Shown: positions 1 to 7,828, numbered from the stretch's first letter. The stretch is 64,000 nt of DNA from G965225705 sp965225705 (GCA_965225705.1 OZ245325.1:1178001-1242000), one strand, 5' to 3'. The notes: generated by a model from the sequence alone, not told the origin. Made by a program: numbers and translations.

Positions 1-2
1 AA

Positions 3-320
3 AAGCTTTTAGATCTTATAGTGAATAATAAAAAAACGAATCCTTATAATGATCCTGAGCTGGGAACTGTGCCTGTCAATTATCTCTCAACCCTTGATGT
101 AACGGGAGGAAATTCAGGCTCCCCTACCTTAAATGCCAGGGGCGAACTTGTTGGGCTTTTGTTTGATGGAACTTATGAAAGCATTAATTCTGACTGGGAT
201 TTTGATACCAAAAATACACGATCTATCCATGTGGATGTACGTTATATGCTCTGGATTATGGATGAACTGTCTGATGCAGAGAATCTTTTGAAAGAAATGG
301 AGATTGAGCCTCATAATTAA
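3..320 (+). CDS. S46 family serine dipeptidyl-peptidase, C-terminal fragment
   Basis: The reading frame is already open at the left edge, so only the last ~105 residues are visible and the start lies outside. The motif GGNSGSP (serine codon at 114-116) is the catalytic serine loop of peptidase family S46 (DPP7/DPP11). It is followed by the family's usual tail: GELVGLLFDG, then SIHVDVRYMLWIMD. S46 enzymes are periplasmic and release dipeptides from the N-terminus of oligopeptides, feeding amino-acid uptake. The residues that separate DPP7 from DPP11 specificity cannot be assigned with confidence from this piece. A strong terminator follows 25 bases after the stop, so this ends its transcription unit. 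The family call is firm; the substrate is unknown. Confidence 0.88.
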   Translation, partial: KLLDLIVNNKKTNPYNDPELGTVPVNYLSTLDVTGGNSGSPTLNARGELVGLLFDGTYESINSDWDFDTKNTRSIHVDVRYMLWIMDELSDAENLLKEMEIEPHN

Positions 321-344
321 ACCTGATTTTAAAGAAAAAAATAG

Positions 345-378
345 AGCCGGTGCCTTTGGAGGTACCGGCTTTTTTTTA
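345..378 (+). terminator. Rho-independent terminator after the S46 peptidase
   Basis: A 10-bp stem, AGCCGGTGCC (345-354) pairing with GGTACCGGCT (361-370) with one G-U pair and a 6-base loop, is followed directly by a run of eight T. It lies just downstream of the S46 stop codon on the same strand. Confidence 0.9.
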
Positions 379-672
379 TTCTTCTTTTCTTTAAAAAAAC
401 ATCTGGCTCCTTATAATATAAAGTTAAATTAATTATTAGATAATATTGCGCAGTTTATTTTTATTTTTCTTAATTGTTTATAGAGTATTGAGAGTTCTTT
501 TAATTTATGAAGCCTCGCTTTGAATGCCTGAACATATCTTAGAAAAAAGAAAATTTTATGCTCTTAAATAAGAATACAGAACTTATTTTTTAATTTTTTT
601 TTAACTATTTCGTTAAATTAATATGGACAGATAAGAAAGTTTTTTAGGTTAAAAAACAGGGAGGTTAGGTTG
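379..672. other. AT-rich intergenic region upstream of ctrA
   Basis: No gene is visible. The stretch is very AT-rich and must hold the ctrA promoter. Besides the TTAA repeats listed separately, the ctrA Shine-Dalgarno sequence (GGGAGG at about 659-664) sits just before the ATG at 673. I could not pick one -35/-10 pair with confidence. Confidence 0.5.
590..604 (+). promoter_or_regulatory. Candidate CtrA box (TTAA-N7-TTAA)
   Basis: TTAA at 590-593 and TTAA at 601-604 are separated by exactly seven bases, the spacing of the CtrA recognition site. Further TTAA half-sites lie at 613-616 and 618-621. CtrA is known to bind its own promoter in Caulobacter, so autoregulation would be expected. The surroundings are so AT-rich that a chance match is possible. 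Confidence 0.4.
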
Positions 673-1365
673 ATGAGAATTTTGTTGATCGAAGATGACA
701 AATCTACAGCACAGAGCATTGAGCTTATGCTAAAGTCTGAAGGCTTTAATGTTTACCTGACAGATCTTGGGGAAGATGGGCTCGATCTGGGAAAGATTTA
801 TGATTATGATCTTATTCTTCTTGATCTTAGCCTTCCTGATATTTCGGGGATGGATGTTTTGAGATCTTTACGTGCTGCTAAGGTTAATACCCCGATTGTG
901 ATTATATCTGGCTCTAAGGATATTCAAATCAAAGTACAGGGTTTCGGAGGAGGGGCTGATGAATATATTACCAAGCCCTTCCATAAGGATGAATTTATTG
1001 CGCGCCTGAAAGCTGTGGTACGTCGTTCCCAGGGGCATGCGCAGCCTGTCATACAGACAGGAGATATCTCCATTAACCTTGAAACGAAAACAGTCGAGTC
1101 ACATGGCAAGCCTGTCCACCTGACAGAGAAGGAATATCAAATTCTTGAACTTTTGTCTCTGCGTAAAGGCACTACACTCACGAAGGAAATGTTTTTAAAC
1201 CATCTTTATGGTGGCCTTGATGAGCCTGAGCTTAAAATTATTGATGTTTTTATTTGTAAACTCCGCAAAAAGCTTGTTAAAGCGACACATGGCCATCATT
1301 ATATTGAAACCGTTTGGGGACGTGGTTATGTCCTAAGGGATCCTGTTAGGGAAGAAGCTGCTTAA
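673..1365 (+). CDS. ctrA: Cell-cycle transcriptional regulator CtrA
   Basis: An OmpR-type response regulator of 230 residues. The receiver domain (about 1-120) has the acidic pocket EDD at 7-9, the phosphorylated Asp51 in LILLDLSLPD, and the TKPFHKDE lysine loop. The winged-helix DNA-binding domain (about 125-225) contains LRKGTTLTKEMFLNHLYGG and ETVWGRGYVLRDP, which are almost unchanged from Caulobacter CtrA, so orthology is clear. CtrA is phosphorylated through the CckA-ChpT relay. Depending on the species, it controls replication initiation, division, motility or envelope genes. The protein ends in Ala-Ala, as in Caulobacter, where the terminal AA is part of the ClpXP degradation signal. 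The ATG at 673 was chosen over a TTG one codon earlier because GGGAGG lies at good spacing. The gene stands alone, with long gaps on both sides. Confidence 0.97.
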   Translation: MRILLIEDDKSTAQSIELMLKSEGFNVYLTDLGEDGLDLGKIYDYDLILLDLSLPDISGMDVLRSLRAAKVNTPIVIISGSKDIQIKVQGFGGGADEYITKPFHKDEFIARLKAVVRRSQGHAQPVIQTGDISINLETKTVESHGKPVHLTEKEYQILELLSLRKGTTLTKEMFLNHLYGGLDEPELKIIDVFICKLRKKLVKATHGHHYIETVWGRGYVLRDPVREEAA

Positions 1366-1780
1366 ACAAGCCAGATTCTGAACATTTTTTTAGTCACCAT
1401 GGCTTCTGACGTAGCGTTGGTGTTTTGTTTTGTCTCTTTTTTTTTCTGATTTCTATCGTAATAAAGTAATCGGCATTTTTTCTAGCTCTTTGATAAGGTC
1501 TTTGCTTTAAAGAAAAGCCGCGGACGTGTTGTTTTGCTCCTATCCCTAATAGAATGCTTCATAGAATCATAAATTTTAAAAAGAGATATAAGAAAAGGGG
1601 AGCATCAGAGTATTTCATGAAGAAGCAGCCGTCAATTTTTACTCTATGGGCTTCATCTTTCCTGTGATAGAGGCTATTTCCCCTGTTCCTGTAAAAAAAC
1701 GTTTCAAAAAGACGCTCCCTATATAAGGGGGAAGAAACACGGCGAGACAGTACAAAAATTATAAAAATTTAATAAAAATC
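1366..1780. other. Intergenic region between ctrA and the RiPP-like cluster
   Basis: About 415 bases without a supported gene. The only start codon with a reasonable ribosome site, near 1617, opens a frame of about 16 codons and has no recognisable similarity. No convincing hairpin terminator for ctrA was seen. The right end carries the promoter-like elements of the next gene. Confidence 0.4.
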
Positions 1781-1808
1781 TTGACTTTTGTGTGTTTTGG
1801 TTTAATGT
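1781..1808 (+). promoter_or_regulatory. Putative promoter of the precursor-peptide gene
   Basis: TTGACT at 1781-1786 is a 5/6 match to a -35 box. The best-spaced -10 is the weak TAATGT at 1803-1808. The ribosome site AAGGAG lies about 7 bases before the ATG at 1854. The -10 assignment is uncertain. Confidence 0.4.
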
Positions 1809-1853
1809 ATTTTCAATGCCTTAATTTATATTTTCGTAAGAAGGAGAAAAATC

Positions 1854-2063
1854 ATGTCAGCCAAACCCTTTATTCTAAGTCATAGTGATGAAGAATCTCA
1901 GCGTATGCGTGAACTTCTCCCTGAAGAGACGAAAAATGTTATGGGGGGATGCCAACATGGTGATTGCCCTAATCCTGGTTTACCTGATGATTGGTGGGAT
2001 AATATTAAAGATAGTCTGACATGTTATCCTACTGCACGTATTGATGATAGTGGAGACTTTTAG
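1854..2063 (+). CDS. Putative graspetide (RiPP) precursor peptide with double-glycine leader
   Basis: A 69-residue peptide with a strong Shine-Dalgarno (AAGGAGAAAAATC before ATG). The N-terminal part is leader-like: PFILSHSDEE near residues 5-14, a helix-prone segment with LLPEE at 21-25, then Met30-Gly31-Gly32. PF-containing leader motifs are what MvdC/MvdD-type ligases recognise in known graspetides. The presumed core (33-69) starts CQHGDC, contains the acidic DDWWDN, and ends TCYPTARIDDSGDF. It thus combines Thr/Ser/Lys donors (Lys52, Ser54, Thr56, Thr60, Ser66) with many Asp acceptors (37, 45, 46, 49, 53, 64, 65, 68), as needed for side-chain ester or amide rings. Cys33, Cys38 and Cys57 are unusual extras. 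The ATP-grasp gene follows on the same strand. The role is inferred from this pairing and was not recognised by direct similarity. Confidence 0.72.
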   Translation: MSAKPFILSHSDEESQRMRELLPEETKNVMGGCQHGDCPNPGLPDDWWDNIKDSLTCYPTARIDDSGDF

Positions 2064-2161
2064 CCTGTCATTAGTTGTAATAAGTATATTTAACAACAAT
2101 ACATGTAAGTATTAATATGGGTACGAGCTTAACATCTTTAATATCTGATCCAATAATACAG

Positions 2162-2175
2162 AACACTAAAGTGTT
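2162..2175 (+). other. Short hairpin between precursor and ligase genes
   Basis: AACACT-AA-AGTGTT forms a perfect 6-bp hairpin 36 bases before the ATP-grasp start. There is no T-run, so it is not a classical terminator. It could stabilise or partly separate the precursor message from the downstream enzyme message, but this is speculative. Confidence 0.3.
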
Positions 2176-2211
2176 TATCAGGACAATCCGGTTAGTAAGG
2201 ATATAAGTGGC

Positions 2212-3177
2212 ATGACCATCTTAATCCTGGGGACATGTGAAGATCCGCATGTGAAAAGTGTATGTGCAGTTTTGGAAGAAGAGGGATTTCCCTGTACGCT
2301 TATCGATCATGAGCGCCCTGAGGGGAATTCTTTTTCTTTGAATGAAAAGGGTGAACCAGCCCTTTTGACGAAGGAGGAGAGGCGACAGGATATTACCCTC
2401 CTTTGGAATCGTGTTAAACTCCCTTTACGTTTTGTGGGTCAGGATGAAGCCCAGCGTGCAGAACATGTTAAATCTTCAGAATGGTATGCTTTTTATGCCG
2501 GGCTTTGTCATACCTCCAAAGCCCCTGTGGTCAATGATATAGGCGCACATTTTAAGTGTAAAAACAAACTTTATCAGCATACTATTGCGGGCAGGCTGGG
2601 CTTTAAAAATCCCCCCACTTGTATCGCGACCTCTAAAAAAACGGCCCTTGAATTTTTAAACCAGCAGGGCAGCATCATCACAAAAGCTCTGGGAAGAGCC
2701 AATATTCCTTTAGCTGATGGCTCAGGCCTCACACGTGCCATCATGACGTCACGCGTGAGCAGAAAACAGCTGGACAAAGCGACAGAGGAACAATTTTCTT
2801 TTTGCCCGGTTTTTTTTCAAAAAGATATCCCTAAAGATTATGAACTGCGTGTGGTCATGGTGGGGCGGTTTTGTTGGGCTTTTTCTATTCAATCTCAAAA
2901 GCAGGCCTATACAGAAACTGACTGGCGCTATGGAAATACCACGCTTGACTTTACGCCCATTCCTTTGGAATCACGCATAGAAGAAGGTCTGCAAAATTTC
3001 TTAAAAGAGATGGGGCTGTATTATGGTATTTTTGACCTTATTGTAGATCCGGAAGGTGAGGTCTGGTTCCTGGAGTGTAATTCAGAGGGGCAGTGGGGCT
3101 GGCTTGATCCCATTGTTGACGGGGATATAAGCCGGGGCTTTGCCCGGGCCTTTAAGGAAAAAGCACGTACCCCCTAA
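2212..3177 (+). CDS. MvdC/MvdD-type ATP-grasp peptide ligase (graspetide maturase)
   Basis: A 321-residue cytosolic ATP-grasp enzyme. The N-terminal pre-ATP-grasp part (TILILGTCEDPHVKSV) and the middle segment NDIGAHFKCKNKLYQHTIAGRLGFKNPPT match the layout of the microviridin ligases MvdC/MvdD and related RiPP maturases. The C-terminal metal/ATP site is intact: Asp275 in GIFDLIVD, then Glu288 and Asn290 in FLECNSEGQWGWLD. The GQW-W ending is typical of this subfamily and sets it apart from glutathione synthetase or RimK. Such enzymes phosphorylate Asp/Glu side chains and condense them with Thr/Ser hydroxyls or Lys amines of a leader-bound core peptide. The gene lies 148 bases downstream of the precursor and 44 bases upstream of the next gene, suggesting one transcript. 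The family call is firm; the substrate is inferred from position. Confidence 0.88.
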   Translation: MTILILGTCEDPHVKSVCAVLEEEGFPCTLIDHERPEGNSFSLNEKGEPALLTKEERRQDITLLWNRVKLPLRFVGQDEAQRAEHVKSSEWYAFYAGLCHTSKAPVVNDIGAHFKCKNKLYQHTIAGRLGFKNPPTCIATSKKTALEFLNQQGSIITKALGRANIPLADGSGLTRAIMTSRVSRKQLDKATEEQFSFCPVFFQKDIPKDYELRVVMVGRFCWAFSIQSQKQAYTETDWRYGNTTLDFTPIPLESRIEEGLQNFLKEMGLYYGIFDLIVDPEGEVWFLECNSEGQWGWLDPIVDGDISRGFARAFKEKARTP

Positions 3178-3221
3178 CGCCTTTTAAGGGCTATAAGTCT
3201 TTCTGTATAAGGAGATTTCTT

Positions 3222-4208
3222 ATGTTCAGTCTGTTCATACCCACTACATGCCTGAACTTTCTTATTCTCTTGTTCTGGATCACGCCCGTTTTTGCTGCCC
3301 CGGATGTCAAAACGCCACAATCACCTCCGCTCACCTGTGCCAGTTGTGCCTGTCTGGAAGAGGTCACCACCTATATGTTTGATGAGCAACCTGTTCAAAA
3401 AGACAATCCTCACTGGTGGAAACAATTTCCTCATTGTCAGGGAGCCAGAGCAGCAGAGCTTAAGCAGAGTGAAGAGTTCAGACTCTATGCCATCGCTTTT
3501 AAAGAAAAAGCCTATGCAAAACGACCCCGCAAAATCTGTGAAGCCGACTGGCGAACACTCCTGAAAGGGCTTAAGACTCTTGCGGAAGGGGAACAGAAAC
3601 AGAATTGTAAAATCCCTGAAAATGTCAAAAACTGGACACCAGTTGCTCAAAGCCTCGGCGCGCGCTGTATGGAGGATCAATATCTGACAGCTCAGGCCCA
3701 CAATATGGGCGTACGCGCCCGGGAAGGAAAGCTAAAAAATGGTTGTACAGAAAGGGGCAATCATGTTCTGGATATGTTGATAATGATGCGCATGGATACC
3801 AATATTTTTCTGGAAAAACAAAATATCCTGTCCCGTCTTGAAAATCTTTTAAAAAGCACACCTGATCTTTTACAGTCCATTTTACTGTTATACATTCATG
3901 CAGATCAGCATCCCTCTTTGCAAAAAGCGGCTGTGGAACGCTATAAAACACTTTTGCTACAGGGTGCTATCAAACCCCGTCATATCAGCTGGCTGGCGGA
4001 CAGGCAGGCCATTTTAGAAAATGGCAAACAGATTTACGGCTATCAGACCCGCTGTGAGGGAGGTCGTGCTGTCCTGGATCCTCCCCTGCGTGATCCCCTG
4101 CATGTGGACGCACGCCGGGCTGCCATTGGTTTACCCGCGCTTGCTGAACATCTGGAGCAGCGTAGCACAATCAGATGTATATCTGAAAACAGGGCCATTG
4201 GACGATAA
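3222..4208 (+). CDS. Secreted DUF6624-like protein, third gene of the cluster
   Basis: A 328-residue protein with an obvious signal peptide (hydrophobic residues 6-25, cleavage near VFAAP) and a good ribosome site (AAGGAGATTTCTT before ATG). The mature N-terminal half is rich in cysteines (a CASCAC cluster plus several more), suggesting a disulfide-bonded exported protein. The C-terminal third has a DUF6624-like pattern: LLLYIHADQHPSLQ, WLADRQAILENGKQIYG, then DPLHVDARRAAIGLPALAEHL. DUF6624 has no established biochemical activity that I know of. The gene begins 44 bases after the ATP-grasp ligase and is probably co-transcribed. A role in handling or immunity to the peptide product is possible but unsupported. 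The domain call rests on remembered pattern, without a search. Confidence 0.62.
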   Translation: MFSLFIPTTCLNFLILLFWITPVFAAPDVKTPQSPPLTCASCACLEEVTTYMFDEQPVQKDNPHWWKQFPHCQGARAAELKQSEEFRLYAIAFKEKAYAKRPRKICEADWRTLLKGLKTLAEGEQKQNCKIPENVKNWTPVAQSLGARCMEDQYLTAQAHNMGVRAREGKLKNGCTERGNHVLDMLIMMRMDTNIFLEKQNILSRLENLLKSTPDLLQSILLLYIHADQHPSLQKAAVERYKTLLLQGAIKPRHISWLADRQAILENGKQIYGYQTRCEGGRAVLDPPLRDPLHVDARRAAIGLPALAEHLEQRSTIRCISENRAIGR

Positions 4209-4259
4209 GATCCTGAAAATGACCACTCAAAAAAACTCTGGAGAATGGCTATATCCTAA

Positions 4260-4811
4260 ATGCTAAACTTTGATATCTGCGAGCGGGGCCCTGTTTCAAA
4301 ATTTGTCTGTGATATGGGTATTTCAGAATTTTCTGACCTGACATGTTGTATCCGTAACATACCTTATGGCCGGACCGTATCCTCTGATCCTCTGTCCGTC
4401 TTGAAGGAGAAGAGAGGAACATGCAGTTCAAAACACCGGCTCCTTAAAGCCATAGCTGAAGAACATAGGAAAAATGACATAGATCTTGTCGTCGGTCTTT
4501 ATATGATGTGTGAGGCAAACACCCCCGGTGTGGGAAATATTCTGGATGAAGCTGGTATACGTGCCATTCCAGAGGCGCATTGCTATCTCAAATATCAAGG
4601 TCAACGGTATGATGAGACAGGGCTTCACCAGGCAGAAATTTCTCCGTTTGATTCCTTAATCTCAGAGCATATAACCACATCTGCTGATATATTGTTTTTC
4701 AAACGCACGTTCCACAGAAAGACGATTGCATGCTGGGCTGAGAAGGAGAGACTCTCTTTTTCCTGCGCCTGGGCCTTGCGTGAAAAATGTATTCAGGCCC
4801 TCTCCGCATAA
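4260..4811 (+). CDS. Small transglutaminase-like (papain-fold) protein
   Basis: A 183-residue soluble protein without a signal peptide. It has the spaced Cys-His-Asp arrangement of transglutaminase-like proteins: GTCSSKHRLLKAIAEE (Cys in a helix N-cap), about 65 residues later EAHCYLKYQGQRYDETG (His, and Asp a few residues on). The N-terminal IPYGR segment precedes the Cys, as in small stand-alone members of this fold. The activity could be hydrolase or protease, and no substrate is known. It follows the DUF6624-like gene by 51 bases in the same frame. The ribosome site is weak: GGAG at 4240-4243 is about 16 bases away. A mini-frame (ATG at 4245, four codons, TAA) abuts the ATG at 4260. It may belong to the RiPP-like cluster, for example as a leader peptidase, but that is conjecture. 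Confidence 0.6.
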   Translation: MLNFDICERGPVSKFVCDMGISEFSDLTCCIRNIPYGRTVSSDPLSVLKEKRGTCSSKHRLLKAIAEEHRKNDIDLVVGLYMMCEANTPGVGNILDEAGIRAIPEAHCYLKYQGQRYDETGLHQAEISPFDSLISEHITTSADILFFKRTFHRKTIACWAEKERLSFSCAWALREKCIQALSA

Positions 4812-5063
4812 AATACTATTCATATCAAAAAGATGTCTTACCTTTACCCTGTTCAACAGAAGTTTTATTCAGGAGCAGGGGAGTGGTCTTAGCACCTGCC
4901 GTGGCAGGAATAAGGCTTTAATCCATATGTTTCCGGTCGGGTTGAAGAGAGAGAAAGCATGAGCTGACATAGCTTCATGAACTGGACTGGGGTATGCCGT
5001 AACACCGTCTTTGTTTTGGATGAGGGTAATCCCAGGTTCCAGAGATATAAAACATATCTTTCT

Positions 5064-5972
5064 TCAAACACCCTGGTACGGCGGAAAAGGACCAGCTTTG
5101 GCCAGCATAGAGGGGATAGCATGTTCCAGAGCCTTTTCTAACCAGGCCGCGGTCCTGATAAGCTCATCAAGATCAAGTCCCGTGTCCAGACCATCGCGTT
5201 CTAACATATAGACCACATCCTCTGTGGCAACATTACCTGTTGCTTTCGGTGCAAAAGGGCAGCCTCCTATCCCGCCGCAACTGGCATCAATGACCCGTAT
5301 GCCAGCTTCTAAAGCTGCATAAATATTGGCAAGGGCCGTATTGCGCGTGTTGTGGAAATGAATCCTGAGGCTGGCTTTTCCGACAACGGGACGAACAGCT
5401 TCCAGACAACGCAAAACCTGTTTTGGTGTTGCAACCCCAATTGTATCGCCAAGAGCGATTTCTGAAGCTCCGGCTTTAGCTGCACGCTCTGCCAGAGCAA
5501 CCACACGCTCTAAAGGAACCTCCCCATCATAAGGATCACCGAAAGCAGCTGAAATGGTTACAGAAACAGGCACGCCCTTTGGAAGAACCCCCGGGGCTAT
5601 GTGTTCAAAGCGCTCTGCTGTCTCAAAGGGAGTCATATTCTGATTTTTGATCCCAAACCCTTCTCCTGCACTCATGACATAGTTGATTTCGTCACAGTGT
5701 GCCGCGAGGGCTCTTTCTACACCACGTTCATTGAGGGCCAGACCGATAAAAGAGACGTCCTGATCCCGTGGGGCTCTTTTCATGACGGTTTCTGAATCTG
5801 CCATGCTTGGTACAAGCTTTGGGTGCACAAAAGAAGCGGCCTCCATACGTTTCACGCCGGCTTTGATCAGTCTTGCCATGAAATCAAGCTTTTGGTCGGT
5901 GCTGAGGCGGGAAGGATCATTTTGAAGACCATCTCTCAGGCCCACCTCAACAAGATCAATCTTTTCTCTCAT
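5064..5972 (-). CDS. mvaB: Hydroxymethylglutaryl-CoA lyase family protein
   Basis: A 302-residue TIM-barrel enzyme of the HMG-CoA lyase/DRE-TIM family. The N-terminal VEVGLRDGLQND carries the catalytic Arg-Asp pair, IHFHNTRNTALANI supplies the metal-binding His residues, and CGGIGGCPFAPKATGN is the active-site cysteine loop of HMG-CoA lyase. The enzyme splits HMG-CoA into acetoacetate and acetyl-CoA, the last step of leucine breakdown. A related acyl-CoA substrate cannot be excluded. The start at 5972 was chosen because GGGAGAG precedes this ATG at good spacing; 14 upstream in-frame codons look untranslated. It is the last gene of the gabD-rpiA-TPR-mvaB series, 44 bases after the TPR gene. 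The other leucine-degradation genes are not in the window. Confidence 0.87.
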   Translation of the reverse strand: MREKIDLVEVGLRDGLQNDPSRLSTDQKLDFMARLIKAGVKRMEAASFVHPKLVPSMADSETVMKRAPRDQDVSFIGLALNERGVERALAAHCDEINYVMSAGEGFGIKNQNMTPFETAERFEHIAPGVLPKGVPVSVTISAAFGDPYDGEVPLERVVALAERAAKAGASEIALGDTIGVATPKQVLRCLEAVRPVVGKASLRIHFHNTRNTALANIYAALEAGIRVIDASCGGIGGCPFAPKATGNVATEDVVYMLERDGLDTGLDLDELIRTAAWLEKALEHAIPSMLAKAGPFPPYQGV

Positions 5973-6016
5973 ACATCTCTCCCGGATTTTTATCAGAGGA
6001 TAGTTTGAAAACAAAT

Positions 6017-7828
6017 TTAAGGACTCTTTTTGTGTGGATCTTCTGTTTTTTCTATATCAGGTCCTGTTTTAAGTTTTTTGATGAGACGTGCACGTTCTTC
6101 ATGTTTGTCCGGGTCATAAAGGCGTAAAGCTTTTTGCCATTGATATCCCGCTTCCAGATGCCGTCCTGTATGCCAGTAGGCATCCCCTAAATGATCATTG
6201 ATGTCTGGCTCAGAAGGGGAAAGAGCAGCAGCTTTTTCCAGATAAGTTATCGCGTTTTGATAGTTTTTCTTTTTGTAATAGGCCCAGCCAAGACTATCAA
6301 GGATAAAGCCGGCCTCAGGATCAAGATCGACTGCACGGCGGATAAGGTCAAAGGCTTCCTCAAGATTTTCTCCCCGATCAACCCAGCTATAGCCTAAATA
6401 ATTCATGATAAGGGGATGAGAGGGGGCAAGTCTTAAAGCATATTTCAAATCCTGTTCTGCCAGTGCCCAGTTTCCAGACCGTTCCCGCACCACCCCACGG
6501 CCAAAATAATATTGCCAGAGGCGAGGAGCCTTATCCCGTGTTGTCTCAATGAGGTGGGTATAAACTGTTTCTGCTTCCTGATAGCGCTCCTGCTCCTGCA
6601 GGAAATTTGCATACAGGCGCAGGGCTGCACTATCTCCCTGCTGTGATGCCTTATAAGCCCTTTGAAGAGCCTTCTCATGCTCGCCAAGCTGGTAAAGAAT
6701 ACGAGCACTATCCAAAACAGAAGCCGGAGCATAAAGTGATTTTTGATCCACGCTTTCATAAAGCGCCAGGGCTTCCTCATAGCGGTTCATATCATGAAAG
6801 GACGAGGCAAGAAGAGCTTTAGCGCTATTACTTTTTTTATCTAAATATAGCGCCAGCATAAAATGGAGAAAAGCATATGTGTTCAGGTTATGCTGTTGAG
6901 CTATTGCTCCAAGAGCTATGAGTCCCTGAGAGACAGTTTGCCGGATAGAAGGCAGAGGGGGAGGACTTTTTCTCTGTTCCAGTTGTTTTAAAGCCTGCTC
7001 TATCAGTCTGGCATCAGGGCCTTCCTCATTATCAAAGGTTTGCTTCACTGTCTGATAAAGCTCAAGGGCTTCCTGATGACGTCCCTGTCTTTGGAGAAAG
7101 TGAGCAAAATTTTGTACGCCCCAGCGCGGCGGCAGAGCTAAAACAGCTTCTCTATAAGCCTGTTCTGCCTTATCTATCTTCTTCAGTCGCTCGAACATTA
7201 TAGCACGCTGAAGGGAGAAGAGAGCCTTATGAAATAAAGTGTCAGGTTGGTAAGACAGGATATCAAGAGCTATTTCGAACTCTCCCAGAGCAAAAGCTGA
7301 CCAGGCGGACAAAAGAATATCATCAAATTCACTCTTTTGAGCTTTCACCAGGTCATAAGCTGCTTGATATTGACGTTTTGAGAGAGAGTTTACAGCCAGT
7401 GTTATAAGAGCCAGGTGATCTTCAGGCGAAAGATCATAAGCTTTTTGAGCATAAAAAACAGCTTTTTTTATATTATGAGCTTCCAGAGCTGCTCTGAAAA
7501 CATTTCCGGCAATATCTCTCTTAGAGGGATGTTGTTGGAAGATACGCTCAGCATACAGAAATCTTTTATGGGGGTCTTCTATCCGTTCGGCATAGCGAGA
7601 GGCAAGAACATGACTATAAAGACTTGCTTTATCTGCATAGTGTGTTGGCGTGGTTGGAGATCTTGCACAAGATATTAACAGTAAAGAGACTAAAACATAA
7701 AAAAGCCAGAAAAATCCTGTTTCCACAGGTCTAAAATGACCTAAAAACTCTTTTTTGGGAAGCTTTTTTTCTGTTTGAAAAACTTTCTCTTTGAAAAAAA
7801 TATGATTATATTTGTCTGGCATTTGCAT
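6017..7828 (-). CDS. Tetratricopeptide-repeat lipoprotein
   Basis: A 603-residue protein made largely of TPR units from about residue 85 to 585. The best repeats are near the C-terminus (for example PSHPLIMNYLGYSWVDRG, then AGFILDSLGWAYYKKKNY). After a long basic N-terminus there is a hydrophobic stretch (about 39-53) ending in the lipobox LLISC with Cys54, so it is probably a lipoprotein facing the periplasm. The N-terminus before the hydrophobic stretch is unusually long for a signal peptide and the true start may be internal. TPR lipoproteins usually scaffold envelope or secretion complexes; no specific partner is evident. It starts 24 bases after rpiA ends and is presumably in the same operon. 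Confidence 0.8.
   Translation of the reverse strand: MQMPDKYNHIFFKEKVFQTEKKLPKKEFLGHFRPVETGFFWLFYVLVSLLLISCARSPTTPTHYADKASLYSHVLASRYAERIEDPHKRFLYAERIFQQHPSKRDIAGNVFRAALEAHNIKKAVFYAQKAYDLSPEDHLALITLAVNSLSKRQYQAAYDLVKAQKSEFDDILLSAWSAFALGEFEIALDILSYQPDTLFHKALFSLQRAIMFERLKKIDKAEQAYREAVLALPPRWGVQNFAHFLQRQGRHQEALELYQTVKQTFDNEEGPDARLIEQALKQLEQRKSPPPLPSIRQTVSQGLIALGAIAQQHNLNTYAFLHFMLALYLDKKSNSAKALLASSFHDMNRYEEALALYESVDQKSLYAPASVLDSARILYQLGEHEKALQRAYKASQQGDSAALRLYANFLQEQERYQEAETVYTHLIETTRDKAPRLWQYYFGRGVVRERSGNWALAEQDLKYALRLAPSHPLIMNYLGYSWVDRGENLEEAFDLIRRAVDLDPEAGFILDSLGWAYYKKKNYQNAITYLEKAAALSPSEPDINDHLGDAYWHTGRHLEAGYQWQKALRLYDPDKHEERARLIKKLKTGPDIEKTEDPHKKSP

Noticed and set aside
1710..1735. CCCTATATAAGGGG-like near-palindrome upstream of the precursor gene
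   Set aside because: It is not an exact inverted repeat and lies about 60 bases before the better promoter candidate.
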